NCBI GenBank assembly: GCA_046542305.1
Contig: JBKHBQ010000235.1
Location: 1-6,310, forward strand
Length of the DNA: 6,310 nt
DNA from: JBKHBQ01 sp046542305
GTDB lineage: Bacteria; Bacteroidota; Bacteroidia; Bacteroidales; 4484-276
Reading direction: 5' to 3'
Shown here: positions 1 through 6,310 of the stretch, in pieces
Layout of the letters: every line of letters begins with the position of its first letter
Numbering within the stretch: the first letter of the stretch is position 1
The notes under the pieces: model-generated
What the model was told of the DNA's origin: nothing
What the model saw: only the letters and a program-made list of their open reading frames with translations
Databases searched by the model: none
Made by a program: the position numbers and the translations under genes

Positions 1-1
1 C

Positions 2-1165
2 GGCGGAGCGCACGGACACCGCACACAGGCGGTCGAAAAAGGCAATGCCACCCCGGAAACGCTTGAATACATCGTGGTGAAGGAAGAAAACAAACAGCTA
101 CTGTACAATGTGGGAGTCCCAAGGATCGATCTGCCCATTCTCTACCTCAATGGCAGTCTGCTTCCGGGATATTCGGGCGCACCGATCTATAATCTGAAAG
201 GCGAACTTGTGGCCATCGGCGACGGCGGCCTCGAAGGAGGCCAGGTGAACGTGAGCTGGGCCATTCCTGCAACCTATCTTACCCAACTCGAGCAGTCGGT
301 CAACAGCAAGCTTCCTGACAACATCGATCAGATCAGCCTGCTGTTCTCGGCGCAGTTGCAGGTGGAAACGGCATCTGTAAGTCATGGCAACATCCAGGAA
401 AGACTGGATGAAAAATACACTTCATACGCCAGTGGGCCTTTCGACTTTTATAAAACCAAAAACCGCTCTTTCGAAGAAATGTACAGCACCTCGCTTGATC
501 CTGAAAACCTCGATTATTTTGCTGAGGAGTTTTATGAAAATAACCTGTTCATCGACTACAAAACCCTGGCGTTCGATATTTATGAGGACATCAACAACGG
601 CGTAATTATCGCCGTGCCCGGGGACAGCAAACTGGTATATCAGCCCGAAACGGAAAGCTTTATTGTGGATTTGAGCAATTATCCGCTGAGCCAGTATTTT
701 GTGCTTGAGTTTGCGGGGCTGCACGATCAGGACGGTGTGGTTGAAGATGTGGATATGGCCGTCGATCTGCTGCTGGAACAGGTAAATCTTTCGTATGGGT
801 CAATGGTGGGCGGTTTTTATGAAGACGAGGAATATTCGTACAGCATCGAAGTGGACGACGATTACGAAATCGCCTATATCCTTTATTCAGGAAATTCATT
901 TTTTGTGGATGAATCCGGAAATTCCTATGACCTGAAGATGTATCTTACCGTCCTGCATAAATACGATCAGGTGTTTTACACCATGTCAACAATCTCGCTG
1001 CCTGTTTACCAGCTTGCAGACGCATTTAACAACGGCATCGACTGCGTTGGCAACTACGAAGGGAATGCCGACTATTGCGACTTTTTTGAGGGCCTGATGC
1101 GGGTGATGGCGGCAAGTCACCTGACCACATTCGCCAACAAGCAATTTGTATCGAAAAAACGGTAA
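2..1165 (+). CDS. Trypsin-like serine peptidase, 5'-truncated, with long C-terminal extension
   Basis: The frame is open from base 2, so the gene begins upstream of the window; the GTG at 74 is an internal codon, not a start. The visible 387 residues begin with the last part of a chymotrypsin/trypsin-fold protease domain. The motif PGYSGAPIYN carries the presumed nucleophile Ser (codon 173-175), in the GxSG(A/G)P form, followed by GELVAIGDGGLEGG and SWAIPA, which match the final strands and the substrate-pocket wall of bacterial trypsin-like peptidases. The catalytic His and Asp would lie upstream and cannot be checked. After about visible residue 110 come some 280 residues that I cannot assign to a family. 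They are rich in Asp, Glu, Tyr and Phe, with an acidic patch near 822-865 (EDEE, VDDD), and end in a small basic tail. No membrane segment is evident in the visible part. Export is likely but unproven because the N terminus is missing. A weak hairpin (arms 1203-1209 and 1216-1222) follows the stop without a T tract. The protease call is good; substrate and role are unknown. Confidence 0.8.
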   Translation, partial: GGAHGHRTQAVEKGNATPETLEYIVVKEENKQLLYNVGVPRIDLPILYLNGSLLPGYSGAPIYNLKGELVAIGDGGLEGGQVNVSWAIPATYLTQLEQSVNSKLPDNIDQISLLFSAQLQVETASVSHGNIQERLDEKYTSYASGPFDFYKTKNRSFEEMYSTSLDPENLDYFAEEFYENNLFIDYKTLAFDIYEDINNGVIIAVPGDSKLVYQPETESFIVDLSNYPLSQYFVLEFAGLHDQDGVVEDVDMAVDLLLEQVNLSYGSMVGGFYEDEEYSYSIEVDDDYEIAYILYSGNSFFVDESGNSYDLKMYLTVLHKYDQVFYTMSTISLPVYQLADAFNNGIDCVGNYEGNADYCDFFEGLMRVMAASHLTTFANKQFVSKKR

Positions 1166-1251
1166 CCTTCTAAACCGAATTAAATCATATCATCTTCAGC
1201 CTTTTGGATGGCAAAATCCAAACAATACCTTACCGGGAGTAACTTACAATA

Positions 1252-1280
1252 TTTTACATCAAATATTTACACTACTTTTA
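1252..1280 (+). promoter_or_regulatory. Possible Bacteroidota-type promoter for the helicase gene
   Basis: TACTTTTA at 1273-1280 matches five of the six fixed bases of the Bacteroidota -7 element TAnnTTTG. A TTTT at 1252-1255 sits about where the -33 TTTG is expected. The surrounding 60 bases are very AT-rich. The implied leader before the ATG at 1298 would be only about 10-15 bases. In an AT-rich stretch such a match can occur by chance, so this is a weak call. Confidence 0.25.
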
Positions 1281-1297
1281 CCGGATTAATTTAAAAT

Positions 1298-2581
1298 ATG
1301 ACATTTCAGGATTTAAAGATTATAGACCCTATCCTTAAAGCCCTCAGGGAAGAAGGATATACCCAACCCACACCAATCCAGGAACAAAGCATCCCGATAC
1401 TTTTAGAGGGAAAAGACCTTTTGGGGTGTGCACAAACCGGAACAGGAAAAACAGCAGCTTTTGCCATCCCAATTTTACAACATCTGTATCAGAATCCGCA
1501 AAGCAACCGCAGGATAAATAAGATCAGGGCATTGGTGGTGACACCTACCCGCGAACTGGCCATACAGATTGCCGACAGCTTTACCATCTACGGTAAATAC
1601 ACCGGCATCAGGAATACAGTGATCTTTGGCGGAGTGAAGCAGGGTGCGCAAACCGAAGCCCTGCGCCGTGGCGTCGACATTCTCGTAGCCACACCCGGAC
1701 GTTTACTGGATTTGATCCAGCAGGGATTCATCAGCCTGCACCATATCGAATATTTTGTGCTTGACGAAGCCGACCGAATGCTCGACATGGGCTTTATCCA
1801 TGACATTCGCAAGATCATCGCCAAATTGCCGGCACAGCGGCAGTCGCTTTTCTTTTCGGCTACCATGCCACGAGACATCATCACTTTGTCCAAAAAAATT
1901 CTCGGCAATCCGGAAAAGGTAAGCGTTACACCCAACCAAACCACTGCCGAAAAGGTGAAACAATCGGTTTTTTATGTCGATAAGGGTTTGAAGAGCAAAC
2001 TCCTCATTCACCTGCTGAAAACCGAACCGGTGGATTCGGCGCTGATTTTTTCGCGCACAAAGCACGGTGCCAACAAAATTGTGAAACTGCTGGAAAAGGC
2101 CCATATCCAGGCCGATGCCATCCACGGAAACAAATCGCAGGTGGCCCGCCAGCAGGCGCTTAACAATTTTAAGAGCGGACTGACAAATGTGCTCGTGGCT
2201 ACAGATATCGCCGCACGAGGCATCGATGTGGAAGAACTGTCGCATGTGATCAATTACGACATTCCCAATATCCCCGAAACTTATGTCCATCGTATTGGCA
2301 GAACTGCACGCGCAGGAGCAAGCGGGGTGGCATTTTCGTTTTGCGACAAGGAAGAAGCTGCCTACCTCAGGCATATTCAGAAGCTGATCGATCAGAATAT
2401 TCATGTTGTTCAGGAGCATCCCTTCGTTGAAGGAAGCGCTTCCGACACACATATAGCCGTTATTAAACCTCCGGTTTCTGAGCAGAAAAATCCTTCTGTC
2501 GGTACCAGGAAATTCTATGGCAAAAACAAATCCTTCAGGAAAAAACGCCGCACTTACTCCGCAGAGAAGAATTCCCGCTAA
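1298..2581 (+). CDS. rhlE: DEAD-box ATP-dependent RNA helicase, RhlE type
   Basis: This is an ATP-driven RNA helicase of superfamily 2, acting in the cytoplasm; RhlE relatives work in ribosome assembly, RNA turnover and cold adaptation. All core motifs are present in order: upstream Phe3 and Q motif (PTPIQ, residues 24-28), Walker A AQTGTGKT (45-52), PTRELA (83-88), GG (111-112), TPGR (132-135), DEAD (156-159), SAT (187-189), motif IV LIFSRT (249-254), motif V ATDIAARGID (301-310) and motif VI HRIGRTARAG (331-340). After the second RecA-like domain there is a short tail with a basic cluster (about 404-418, FRKKRR) that probably adds RNA affinity. At 427 residues it has the usual size of Bacteroidota RhlE proteins. 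The ATG at 1298 follows an A/T-rich leader without a Shine-Dalgarno sequence and puts the Phe and Q motif at the usual distance from the N terminus. It is flanked by 132 and 185 bases of noncoding DNA and so is probably transcribed alone. Assignment to RhlE rather than another DEAD paralogue rests on overall pattern and tail. Confidence 0.96.
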   Translation: MTFQDLKIIDPILKALREEGYTQPTPIQEQSIPILLEGKDLLGCAQTGTGKTAAFAIPILQHLYQNPQSNRRINKIRALVVTPTRELAIQIADSFTIYGKYTGIRNTVIFGGVKQGAQTEALRRGVDILVATPGRLLDLIQQGFISLHHIEYFVLDEADRMLDMGFIHDIRKIIAKLPAQRQSLFFSATMPRDIITLSKKILGNPEKVSVTPNQTTAEKVKQSVFYVDKGLKSKLLIHLLKTEPVDSALIFSRTKHGANKIVKLLEKAHIQADAIHGNKSQVARQQALNNFKSGLTNVLVATDIAARGIDVEELSHVINYDIPNIPETYVHRIGRTARAGASGVAFSFCDKEEAAYLRHIQKLIDQNIHVVQEHPFVEGSASDTHIAVIKPPVSEQKNPSVGTRKFYGKNKSFRKKRRTYSAEKNSR

Positions 2582-2755
2582 GAATTATTATGCCGCCAGT
2601 GGTGGAAATTCCAGTAGTGACAGCCCTTGGCATCTGAACAACAATTATCATTTTCTAACATATTGCTTTTTCTACTGACAAAACAGGCACTTATTTGTTT
2701 AATGAGGTGTTCAACTTCGATAAACAACAAGATGCTATATGATGACTGTCAGAAA

Positions 2756-2760
2756 AGGAG
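2756..2760 (+). promoter_or_regulatory. Shine-Dalgarno-like ribosome binding site of the pirin gene
   Basis: AGGAG ends six bases before the ATG at 2767, an ideal spacing for pairing with 16S rRNA. It supports the first ATG over the in-frame ATG two codons later. It stands out because the other intact starts here (1298, 3493, 4517) have only A-rich leaders, as is usual in Bacteroidota, where Shine-Dalgarno use is low. Confidence 0.5.
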
Positions 2761-2766
2761 CATAAA

Positions 2767-3480
2767 ATGAAAATGATTTTACATAAAGCCGAAACCAGAG
2801 GGCATGCCAACCACGGCTGGCTAGACTCCCACCATACCTTCAGCTTTGCAAATTATCATCATCCGGAACGCATGCGCTTCGGGGTGCTTCGCGTACTGAA
2901 CGACGACCGCGTGGCTCCGGGCATGGGCTTTGCGAAGCACCCGCACGACAACATGGAAATCATTTCCATTCCGCTCGAAGGCGATTTGGAACATAACGAC
3001 AGCATGGGCAACAGCACCGTGATCCGCGAAGGCGACGTGCAGGTGATGAGTGCCGGCACAGGAGTTTATCACAGCGAATACAACAAAAATAACAACCGGG
3101 AGGTGAAATTCCTTCAAATCTGGTTGTTCCCGAACAAGAAGGATGTAGAACCCAGGTACGATCAGATTTCGCTGCAAAACATCGAAAAACCAAACGATTT
3201 TTATCAGATCCTGTCTCCAAACAAAGCGGATCAGGGCGTATGGATATATCAGGATGCCTGGTTCAGTATGGGGAAGTTCGAACCCGGGAGCACCACAACT
3301 TATAAGATGCATCAACCAGGGAATGGCGTTTATTTTTTCGTGATCGAAGGAGAGGCGGGGATCGCAGGCACAACCTGCGGACGCAGAGACGGTCTTGGAA
3401 TCTGGGACACCGAGGAGATCAGTTTCAAATCGCTTGCGCCATCGAAAGTATTATTAATGGAAGTACCAATGTCGATTTAA
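2767..3480 (+). CDS. Pirin family bicupin protein (YhhW/YhaK-like)
   Basis: This is a bicupin of the pirin family. Members bind a metal in the N-terminal cupin; some (E. coli YhhW) show quercetin 2,3-dioxygenase activity in vitro, while the physiological substrate is generally unknown. The family start is clear in GWLDSHHTFSFANYHHPER (residues 17-35). The four metal ligands are visible: His58 and His60 in KHPHDNMEI, and His102 and Glu104 in GVYHSE, matching the YhhW His/His/His/Glu set. The C-terminal cupin ends with the typical GLGIWDTEEISF block (about 209-220) and LLMEVPM. At 237 residues it is of the YhhW length class, shorter than human pirin. There is no signal peptide, so it should be cytoplasmic. 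It is followed after 12 bases by the YceI-family gene on the same strand, which suggests one transcript. The family call is firm; dioxygenase activity is only a possibility. Confidence 0.95.
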   Translation: MKMILHKAETRGHANHGWLDSHHTFSFANYHHPERMRFGVLRVLNDDRVAPGMGFAKHPHDNMEIISIPLEGDLEHNDSMGNSTVIREGDVQVMSAGTGVYHSEYNKNNNREVKFLQIWLFPNKKDVEPRYDQISLQNIEKPNDFYQILSPNKADQGVWIYQDAWFSMGKFEPGSTTTYKMHQPGNGVYFFVIEGEAGIAGTTCGRRDGLGIWDTEEISFKSLAPSKVLLMEVPMSI

Positions 3481-3492
3481 AAACAATATAAA

Positions 3493-4020
3493 ATGGAAAA
3501 ATCAGGAAAAACAATCTGGATCATCGATCCGGCACATTCGGAAATTAATTTTAAGGTGAGGCATATGATGATCTCGACCGTTTCGGGACATTTCGAAAAA
3601 TTCGATGCCAGGGTGGAAACCAACGGTGAAGATTTTGCAAATGCTCATGTGGAACTGGAAGTAGACATCAGCTCGATCAACACCAAAAATAAAGACCGCG
3701 ATACACATCTTAGATCCACCGACTTTTTTGATGCAGAGCAACACCCGAAAATGACTTTTGTATCAAAAAACTATGATGGCGAAAAACTCACCGGCGACCT
3801 CACCATCCGCGGCACCACGCGCGAGGTGGAACTGGACGTGGAATTCAACGGAATTGCCGTTGATCCTTACGGGCAAACCAAAGCAGGTTTCGAAATTACC
3901 GGAGAGATCAACCGCAAGGATTTCGGCCTGAACTGGAACGCTGTAACCGAAGCCGGCAACGTAGTGGTGTCGGATAAGGTGAAGCTGGTTATTGAGGCGC
4001 AGTTTATTAAACAGGCCTGA
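3493..4020 (+). CDS. YceI family lipocalin-like protein, no signal peptide
   Basis: YceI proteins form a lipocalin-like beta barrel that holds a polyisoprenoid chain (TT1927b of Thermus binds polyprenyl pyridoxine; E. coli YceI is periplasmic and induced at high pH). The family marks run the whole length: WIIDPAHSEINFKVRHMM (residues 9-26) with SGHFEKFDA (31-39), SSINTKNKDRDTHLRSTDFFD (60-80), TGDLTIRGTTREVEL (100-114) and the RKDFGLNWN block (141-149). The 175 residues equal a complete YceI domain. Residues 1-10 are polar and lead straight into the first strand, so unlike the exported members this protein lacks a signal peptide and is probably cytoplasmic. The ATG at 3493 has an A-rich leader. 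It is second in an operon with the pirin gene (12-base gap), and a strong terminator begins 23 bases after its stop. Its ligand could be a quinone or another isoprenoid; that is inference from the family. Confidence 0.95.
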   Translation: MEKSGKTIWIIDPAHSEINFKVRHMMISTVSGHFEKFDARVETNGEDFANAHVELEVDISSINTKNKDRDTHLRSTDFFDAEQHPKMTFVSKNYDGEKLTGDLTIRGTTREVELDVEFNGIAVDPYGQTKAGFEITGEINRKDFGLNWNAVTEAGNVVVSDKVKLVIEAQFIKQA

Positions 4021-4043
4021 CAATCCTCACAGTTTAGAAATAC

Positions 4044-4078
4044 AAAAGCTGCTTCCTTCTATGGAGCAGCTTTTTTTT
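4044..4078 (+). terminator. Rho-independent terminator after the pirin-YceI operon
   Basis: A 12-bp stem pairs 4044-4055 (AAAAGCTGCTTC) with 4063-4074 (GGAGCAGCTTTT), with one G-U pair, around a 7-base loop at 4056-4062. The run of T continues to 4078, giving eight T from 4071. This is a textbook intrinsic terminator for + strand transcripts ending after 4020. Because the left arm begins with four A, the - strand copy ends in TTTT, so it may also stop transcripts of the broken - strand gene whose stop lies at 4135. Confidence 0.9.
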
Positions 4079-4134
4079 AATTAAACCATTAACTCCTGAT
4101 GTCTGTCATTCGAACGAGATCATGCAAAATGCAC

Positions 4135-4424
4135 TTACAGCAGTTCGAAGTTACGCTTAACTTTCACATATTTTCTTTTGGTTTTCTGCTCAGCGGCTTG
4201 CTCTTTTCTGTGTGTCCCGCTGTCAAGAAAACTTATGGTTGCTCCATCCGGAATATCATCAAGTAAATCCGGATTCTGTATGATGTTTTCAACAAAGCCA
4301 ATCCTATGGATAAATCTTTCATTTTTTCGTGGTTGTTCATCAATTCATGTTCTTTGTACCATTTCCATCTGTCCTCAATATCCTGATGAGCAAATGCAAA
4401 AGCTGTACTCAAACCATCCGATTT
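4135..4424 (-). pseudogene. Frameshifted remnant of a short gene of unknown function
   Basis: Read on the - strand, two protein-like stretches lie in different frames. From 4424 to about 4308 one frame reads FAHQDIEDRWKWYKEHELMN and on to HEKMKDLS; after that this frame turns into poor sequence and stops at 4233-4235. A second frame, open from 4344 to the TAA at 4135-4137, reads RIGFVENIIQNPDLLDDIPD, then GATISFLDSG, and ends in a basic tail KTKRKYVKVKRNFELL. Restoring one base, most simply in the A6 run at 4322-4327 (T on the + strand), joins the two frames without a stop. From the ATG at 4338-4340 the repaired product would be 68 residues. The NPDLLDDIPDGATISF pattern recalls small conserved bacterial proteins of DUF5647 type, but this is a memory-based resemblance, not a match. 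The upstream segment (4424-4341), preceded in frame by a TAG, may be an N-terminal part or the end of a neighbouring lost gene. A sequencing error in the homopolymer is an alternative to true decay. Confidence 0.6.
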
Positions 4425-4487
4425 CTAACGCCACCTAAACCAATTCCCTGGTGATTAATCGATAACGCATCTCAGAATATTTCTTTC

Positions 4488-4495
4488 TATCTTTG
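4488..4495 (+). promoter_or_regulatory. Bacteroidota -7 promoter element for the GH92 gene
   Basis: TATCTTTG matches all six fixed bases of TAnnTTTG, the -7 element recognised by the Bacteroidota primary sigma factor. It lies 21 bases before the ATG at 4517, implying a leader of roughly 15 bases that is A-rich (CAAACCAAAACAA). A clear TTTG at the -33 position is not seen, so the upstream half is weak or activator-dependent. Confidence 0.6.
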
Positions 4496-4516
4496 CCTTC
4501 AATCAAACCAAAACAA

Positions 4517-6310
4517 ATGAAACTCATCCTACTTTGCTGCATCAGCTTTCTTACGCTTCAGATACAGGGACAGAACGATGCCCTGATCCGGTACGTCAAT
4601 CCGTTTGTCGGAACCCAGCGAATGGGACACACCTATCCCGGGGCTACGGTTCCTTTCGGAGCGGTACAATTGAGCCCCGATACCGACACGGTTCCTTATG
4701 CCGTGAACGGAAAATACAATCCGAAGGTGTATGAATATTGCGCCGGCTATCAGTACGATGATCCCACGATTGTGGGTTTCAGCCACACGCACTTCAGCGG
4801 CACCGGTCATTCCGATCTGGGCGATTTCCTGATCATGCCCACCACCGGCAAACTGCAACTCAATCCGGGAACGGAAAAAAAACCGGAATCAGGATACCGC
4901 TCACGCTTTTCGCACGTCAATGAAACCGCTGAACCCAATTACTACCAGGTGCTGCTCGACGATCACGGGATCAACGCGGAACTCACTACCAGCAATCGCG
5001 TGGGATTTCATCGCTATACTTTTCCTGAAAATGATGAGGCGCATTTAATTTTCGACCTCATGCATGGTATTTATAATTATGACGGAAAAAATGTGTGGAC
5101 CTTCGTGCGGGTGGAAAATGATTCACTGATCACGGGTTATCGACAAACCAGCGGCTGGGCGCGCACCCGGACGGTTTATTTTGCCATGGAATTCGATAAA
5201 CCATTCGAAAGCTACGGGCACAAAAAATACAACCCGCCGGTATACCGCGGTTTTTACAGAAAATTCGACGAAGAACACAATTTCCCTGAAATGGCCGGAC
5301 GGGAGATCAGGGCCTGGTTCGATTTTAATATGAAGAAAGGGGAAGCATTGCTGGTGAAATTCGCGATGTCGTCGGTAAGCACCGAAGGCGCCCTGAACAA
5401 TCTGCGCCAGGAAATTCCCGGCTGGGATTTTGATGCCGTGAAGGCTGCGGGACAGGAAAAATGGGAGCAGGAGCTTTCGAGGATCAAAGTGGAAACCATG
5501 AACGAAGAAGATAAGCGCGTATTCTACACTGCGCTTTATCATACTTTCCTCACGCCCGTCATCTATGAAGATGTAGACGGCCGCTACCGCGGACTGGATC
5601 AAAACATCCACCAATCGGATGATTATACCAATTACACCATTTTTTCGCTGTGGGACACCTATCGCGCATTGCATCCGCTGTTCAACCTGATCCAGTCCGA
5701 CCGCAACCGCGATATGATCCGATCCATGCTGGCACATTACGATCAGAGCGTGCATCCTATGCTTCCGGTATGGTCGCATTATGCAAACGAAAACTGGTGC
5801 ATGATCGGCTATCACAGTGTGTCCGTAATTGCCGATGCCGTAATTAAAGGCATTTACGACGAAGATCTCGACCAGGCACTGAATGCCTGCATAAACACCG
5901 CCTCCTACCCCATTTATGATGGTTTGGAACATTACATGAAACTCGGCTATGTGCCGGAGGATAAAAGCTCCAGTTCGGTGAGTAAAACACTGGAATATGC
6001 TTACGACGATTGGTGTATCGCGCAGATCGCCGGCATCACCGAAGATTTTCACGCTTATGATGAATTCATTGAACGGTCGAAGAATTTTTACAACGTTTTT
6101 GAACCGCAATCAGGCTTCATGCGGCCGCGGCTTTCCGACGGAACATTCAGAAAGGAATTCGATCCGCTGGACACCCACGGCCAGGGTTTCATCGAAGGCA
6201 ATGCCTGGAACTACGGTCTGTATGTGCCGCACGATCCCGACCGCCTTGTGGAATTGATGGGCGGAAAAAGCCGTTTCTCCGCAATGCTCGACTCGCTCTA
6301 CACCCTCCAA
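4517..6310 (+). CDS. Secreted GH92 family alpha-mannosidase, 3'-truncated
   Basis: GH92 enzymes are calcium-dependent exo-acting alpha-mannosidases, mostly alpha-1,2, that trim mannose from N-glycans and mannans by inversion. The first 598 residues are present and the frame is still open at the window end; family members are about 740-770 residues. Residues 1-19 form a signal peptide (Lys2, hydrophobic core ILLCCISFLTL, cleavage near GQ-N); there is no lipobox Cys at the cleavage site, so a periplasmic or secreted enzyme is likely. The N-terminal beta-sandwich starts with VNPFVGTQRMGHTYPGATVP (27-46) and contains GFSHTHFSGTGHSD (87-100). The alpha/alpha barrel shows SLWDTYRALHPL (377-388), LEYAYDDW (492-499) and EGNAWNYG (560-567), in which Glu560 corresponds to the general acid (Glu533 in BT3990). 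The general base aspartates lie beyond the window end. The ATG at 4517 is chosen because it alone gives the signal peptide; the next Met is residue 36. No SusC/SusD gene is visible upstream, so membership of a polysaccharide utilisation locus cannot be judged. Confidence 0.95.
   Translation, partial: MKLILLCCISFLTLQIQGQNDALIRYVNPFVGTQRMGHTYPGATVPFGAVQLSPDTDTVPYAVNGKYNPKVYEYCAGYQYDDPTIVGFSHTHFSGTGHSDLGDFLIMPTTGKLQLNPGTEKKPESGYRSRFSHVNETAEPNYYQVLLDDHGINAELTTSNRVGFHRYTFPENDEAHLIFDLMHGIYNYDGKNVWTFVRVENDSLITGYRQTSGWARTRTVYFAMEFDKPFESYGHKKYNPPVYRGFYRKFDEEHNFPEMAGREIRAWFDFNMKKGEALLVKFAMSSVSTEGALNNLRQEIPGWDFDAVKAAGQEKWEQELSRIKVETMNEEDKRVFYTALYHTFLTPVIYEDVDGRYRGLDQNIHQSDDYTNYTIFSLWDTYRALHPLFNLIQSDRNRDMIRSMLAHYDQSVHPMLPVWSHYANENWCMIGYHSVSVIADAVIKGIYDEDLDQALNACINTASYPIYDGLEHYMKLGYVPEDKSSSSVSKTLEYAYDDWCIAQIAGITEDFHAYDEFIERSKNFYNVFEPQSGFMRPRLSDGTFRKEFDPLDTHGQGFIEGNAWNYGLYVPHDPDRLVELMGGKSRFSAMLDSLYTLQ

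Noticed and set aside
1703..2452. Open frame of 249 codons on the - strand
   Set aside because: It is antisense to the RhlE helicase core motifs and has no leader or protein features of its own.
2590..2637. Frame of 15 codons just after the helicase stop, overlapping a small hairpin (CCGCC at 2593-2597 with GGTGG at 2601-2605)
   Set aside because: It is too short to support as a gene, and the hairpin has a 5-bp stem with no T tract, so it is not a convincing terminator.
2739..2765. Tiny frame (MMTVRKGA) ending one base before the pirin start, as a possible leader peptide
   Set aside because: It is only eight codons, has no ribosome site of its own, no regulatory codon run and no attenuator-like hairpins, so chance is the simplest explanation.
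4109..4149. Inverted repeat TTCGAAC / GTTCGAA flanking 27 bases
   Set aside because: Seven base pairs around a long loop, partly inside the 3' end of the broken gene. TTCGAA is itself palindromic, so the match is not significant and no mobile element ends or target duplications are seen.
4318..4330. Programmed -1 frameshifting at the A6 run as explanation of the split gene
   Set aside because: The slip site in the upstream frame would be A AAA ATG, which does not allow A-site re-pairing. The run is also short for transcriptional slippage.
4178..4438. Open frame of 86 codons on the + strand
   Set aside because: It is the reverse of the broken - strand gene. Its product is Cys/Ser-rich without pattern, while the - strand reads as protein-like sequence.
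5123..6109. Open frame of 328 codons on the - strand
   Set aside because: It lies wholly antisense to the GH92 gene, whose + strand product carries all family motifs. The antisense protein has no recognisable features and is a by-product of codon bias.

Overview
The window looks like a chromosomal segment of a member of the Bacteroidota, near 48% GC by eye. The reasons are A-rich leaders in place of a Shine-Dalgarno sequence before most genes, an exact match to the Bacteroidota -7 promoter element (TAnnTTTG) before the last gene, a secreted GH92 mannosidase of the type common in that phylum, and protein sequences of Bacteroidota character. A member of the Bacteroidales/Marinilabiliales side is possible, but the window alone cannot settle this.

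Layout. All intact genes lie on the + strand. (1) 2-1165: the 3' part of a trypsin-like serine peptidase gene with a long C-terminal extension of unknown function; the start of the gene lies off the window. (2) 1298-2581: a complete RhlE-type DEAD-box RNA helicase, apparently its own transcription unit. (3) 2767-3480 and 3493-4020: a pirin-family cupin protein and a YceI-family lipocalin-like protein, 12 bases apart, forming a two-gene operon that ends in a strong intrinsic terminator at 4044-4078. (4) 4081-4487: no intact gene, but the - strand carries the remains of a short gene whose two halves lie in different frames, broken by an apparent one-base loss, most simply in an A6 run. (5) 4517-6310: the first 598 codons of a secreted GH92 family alpha-mannosidase, cut by the window end before its catalytic base region.

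The genes do not form one pathway. The helicase serves RNA metabolism. The pirin/YceI pair may share a role in redox or isoprenoid-quinone handling, which is inferred from family knowledge and co-transcription only. The peptidase and the mannosidase are likely envelope or exported degradative enzymes. No mobile element, CRISPR array, tRNA or rRNA was seen, and I found no evidence for a new multi-gene system. The two least explained items are the broken - strand gene and the roughly 300-residue tail of the peptidase.
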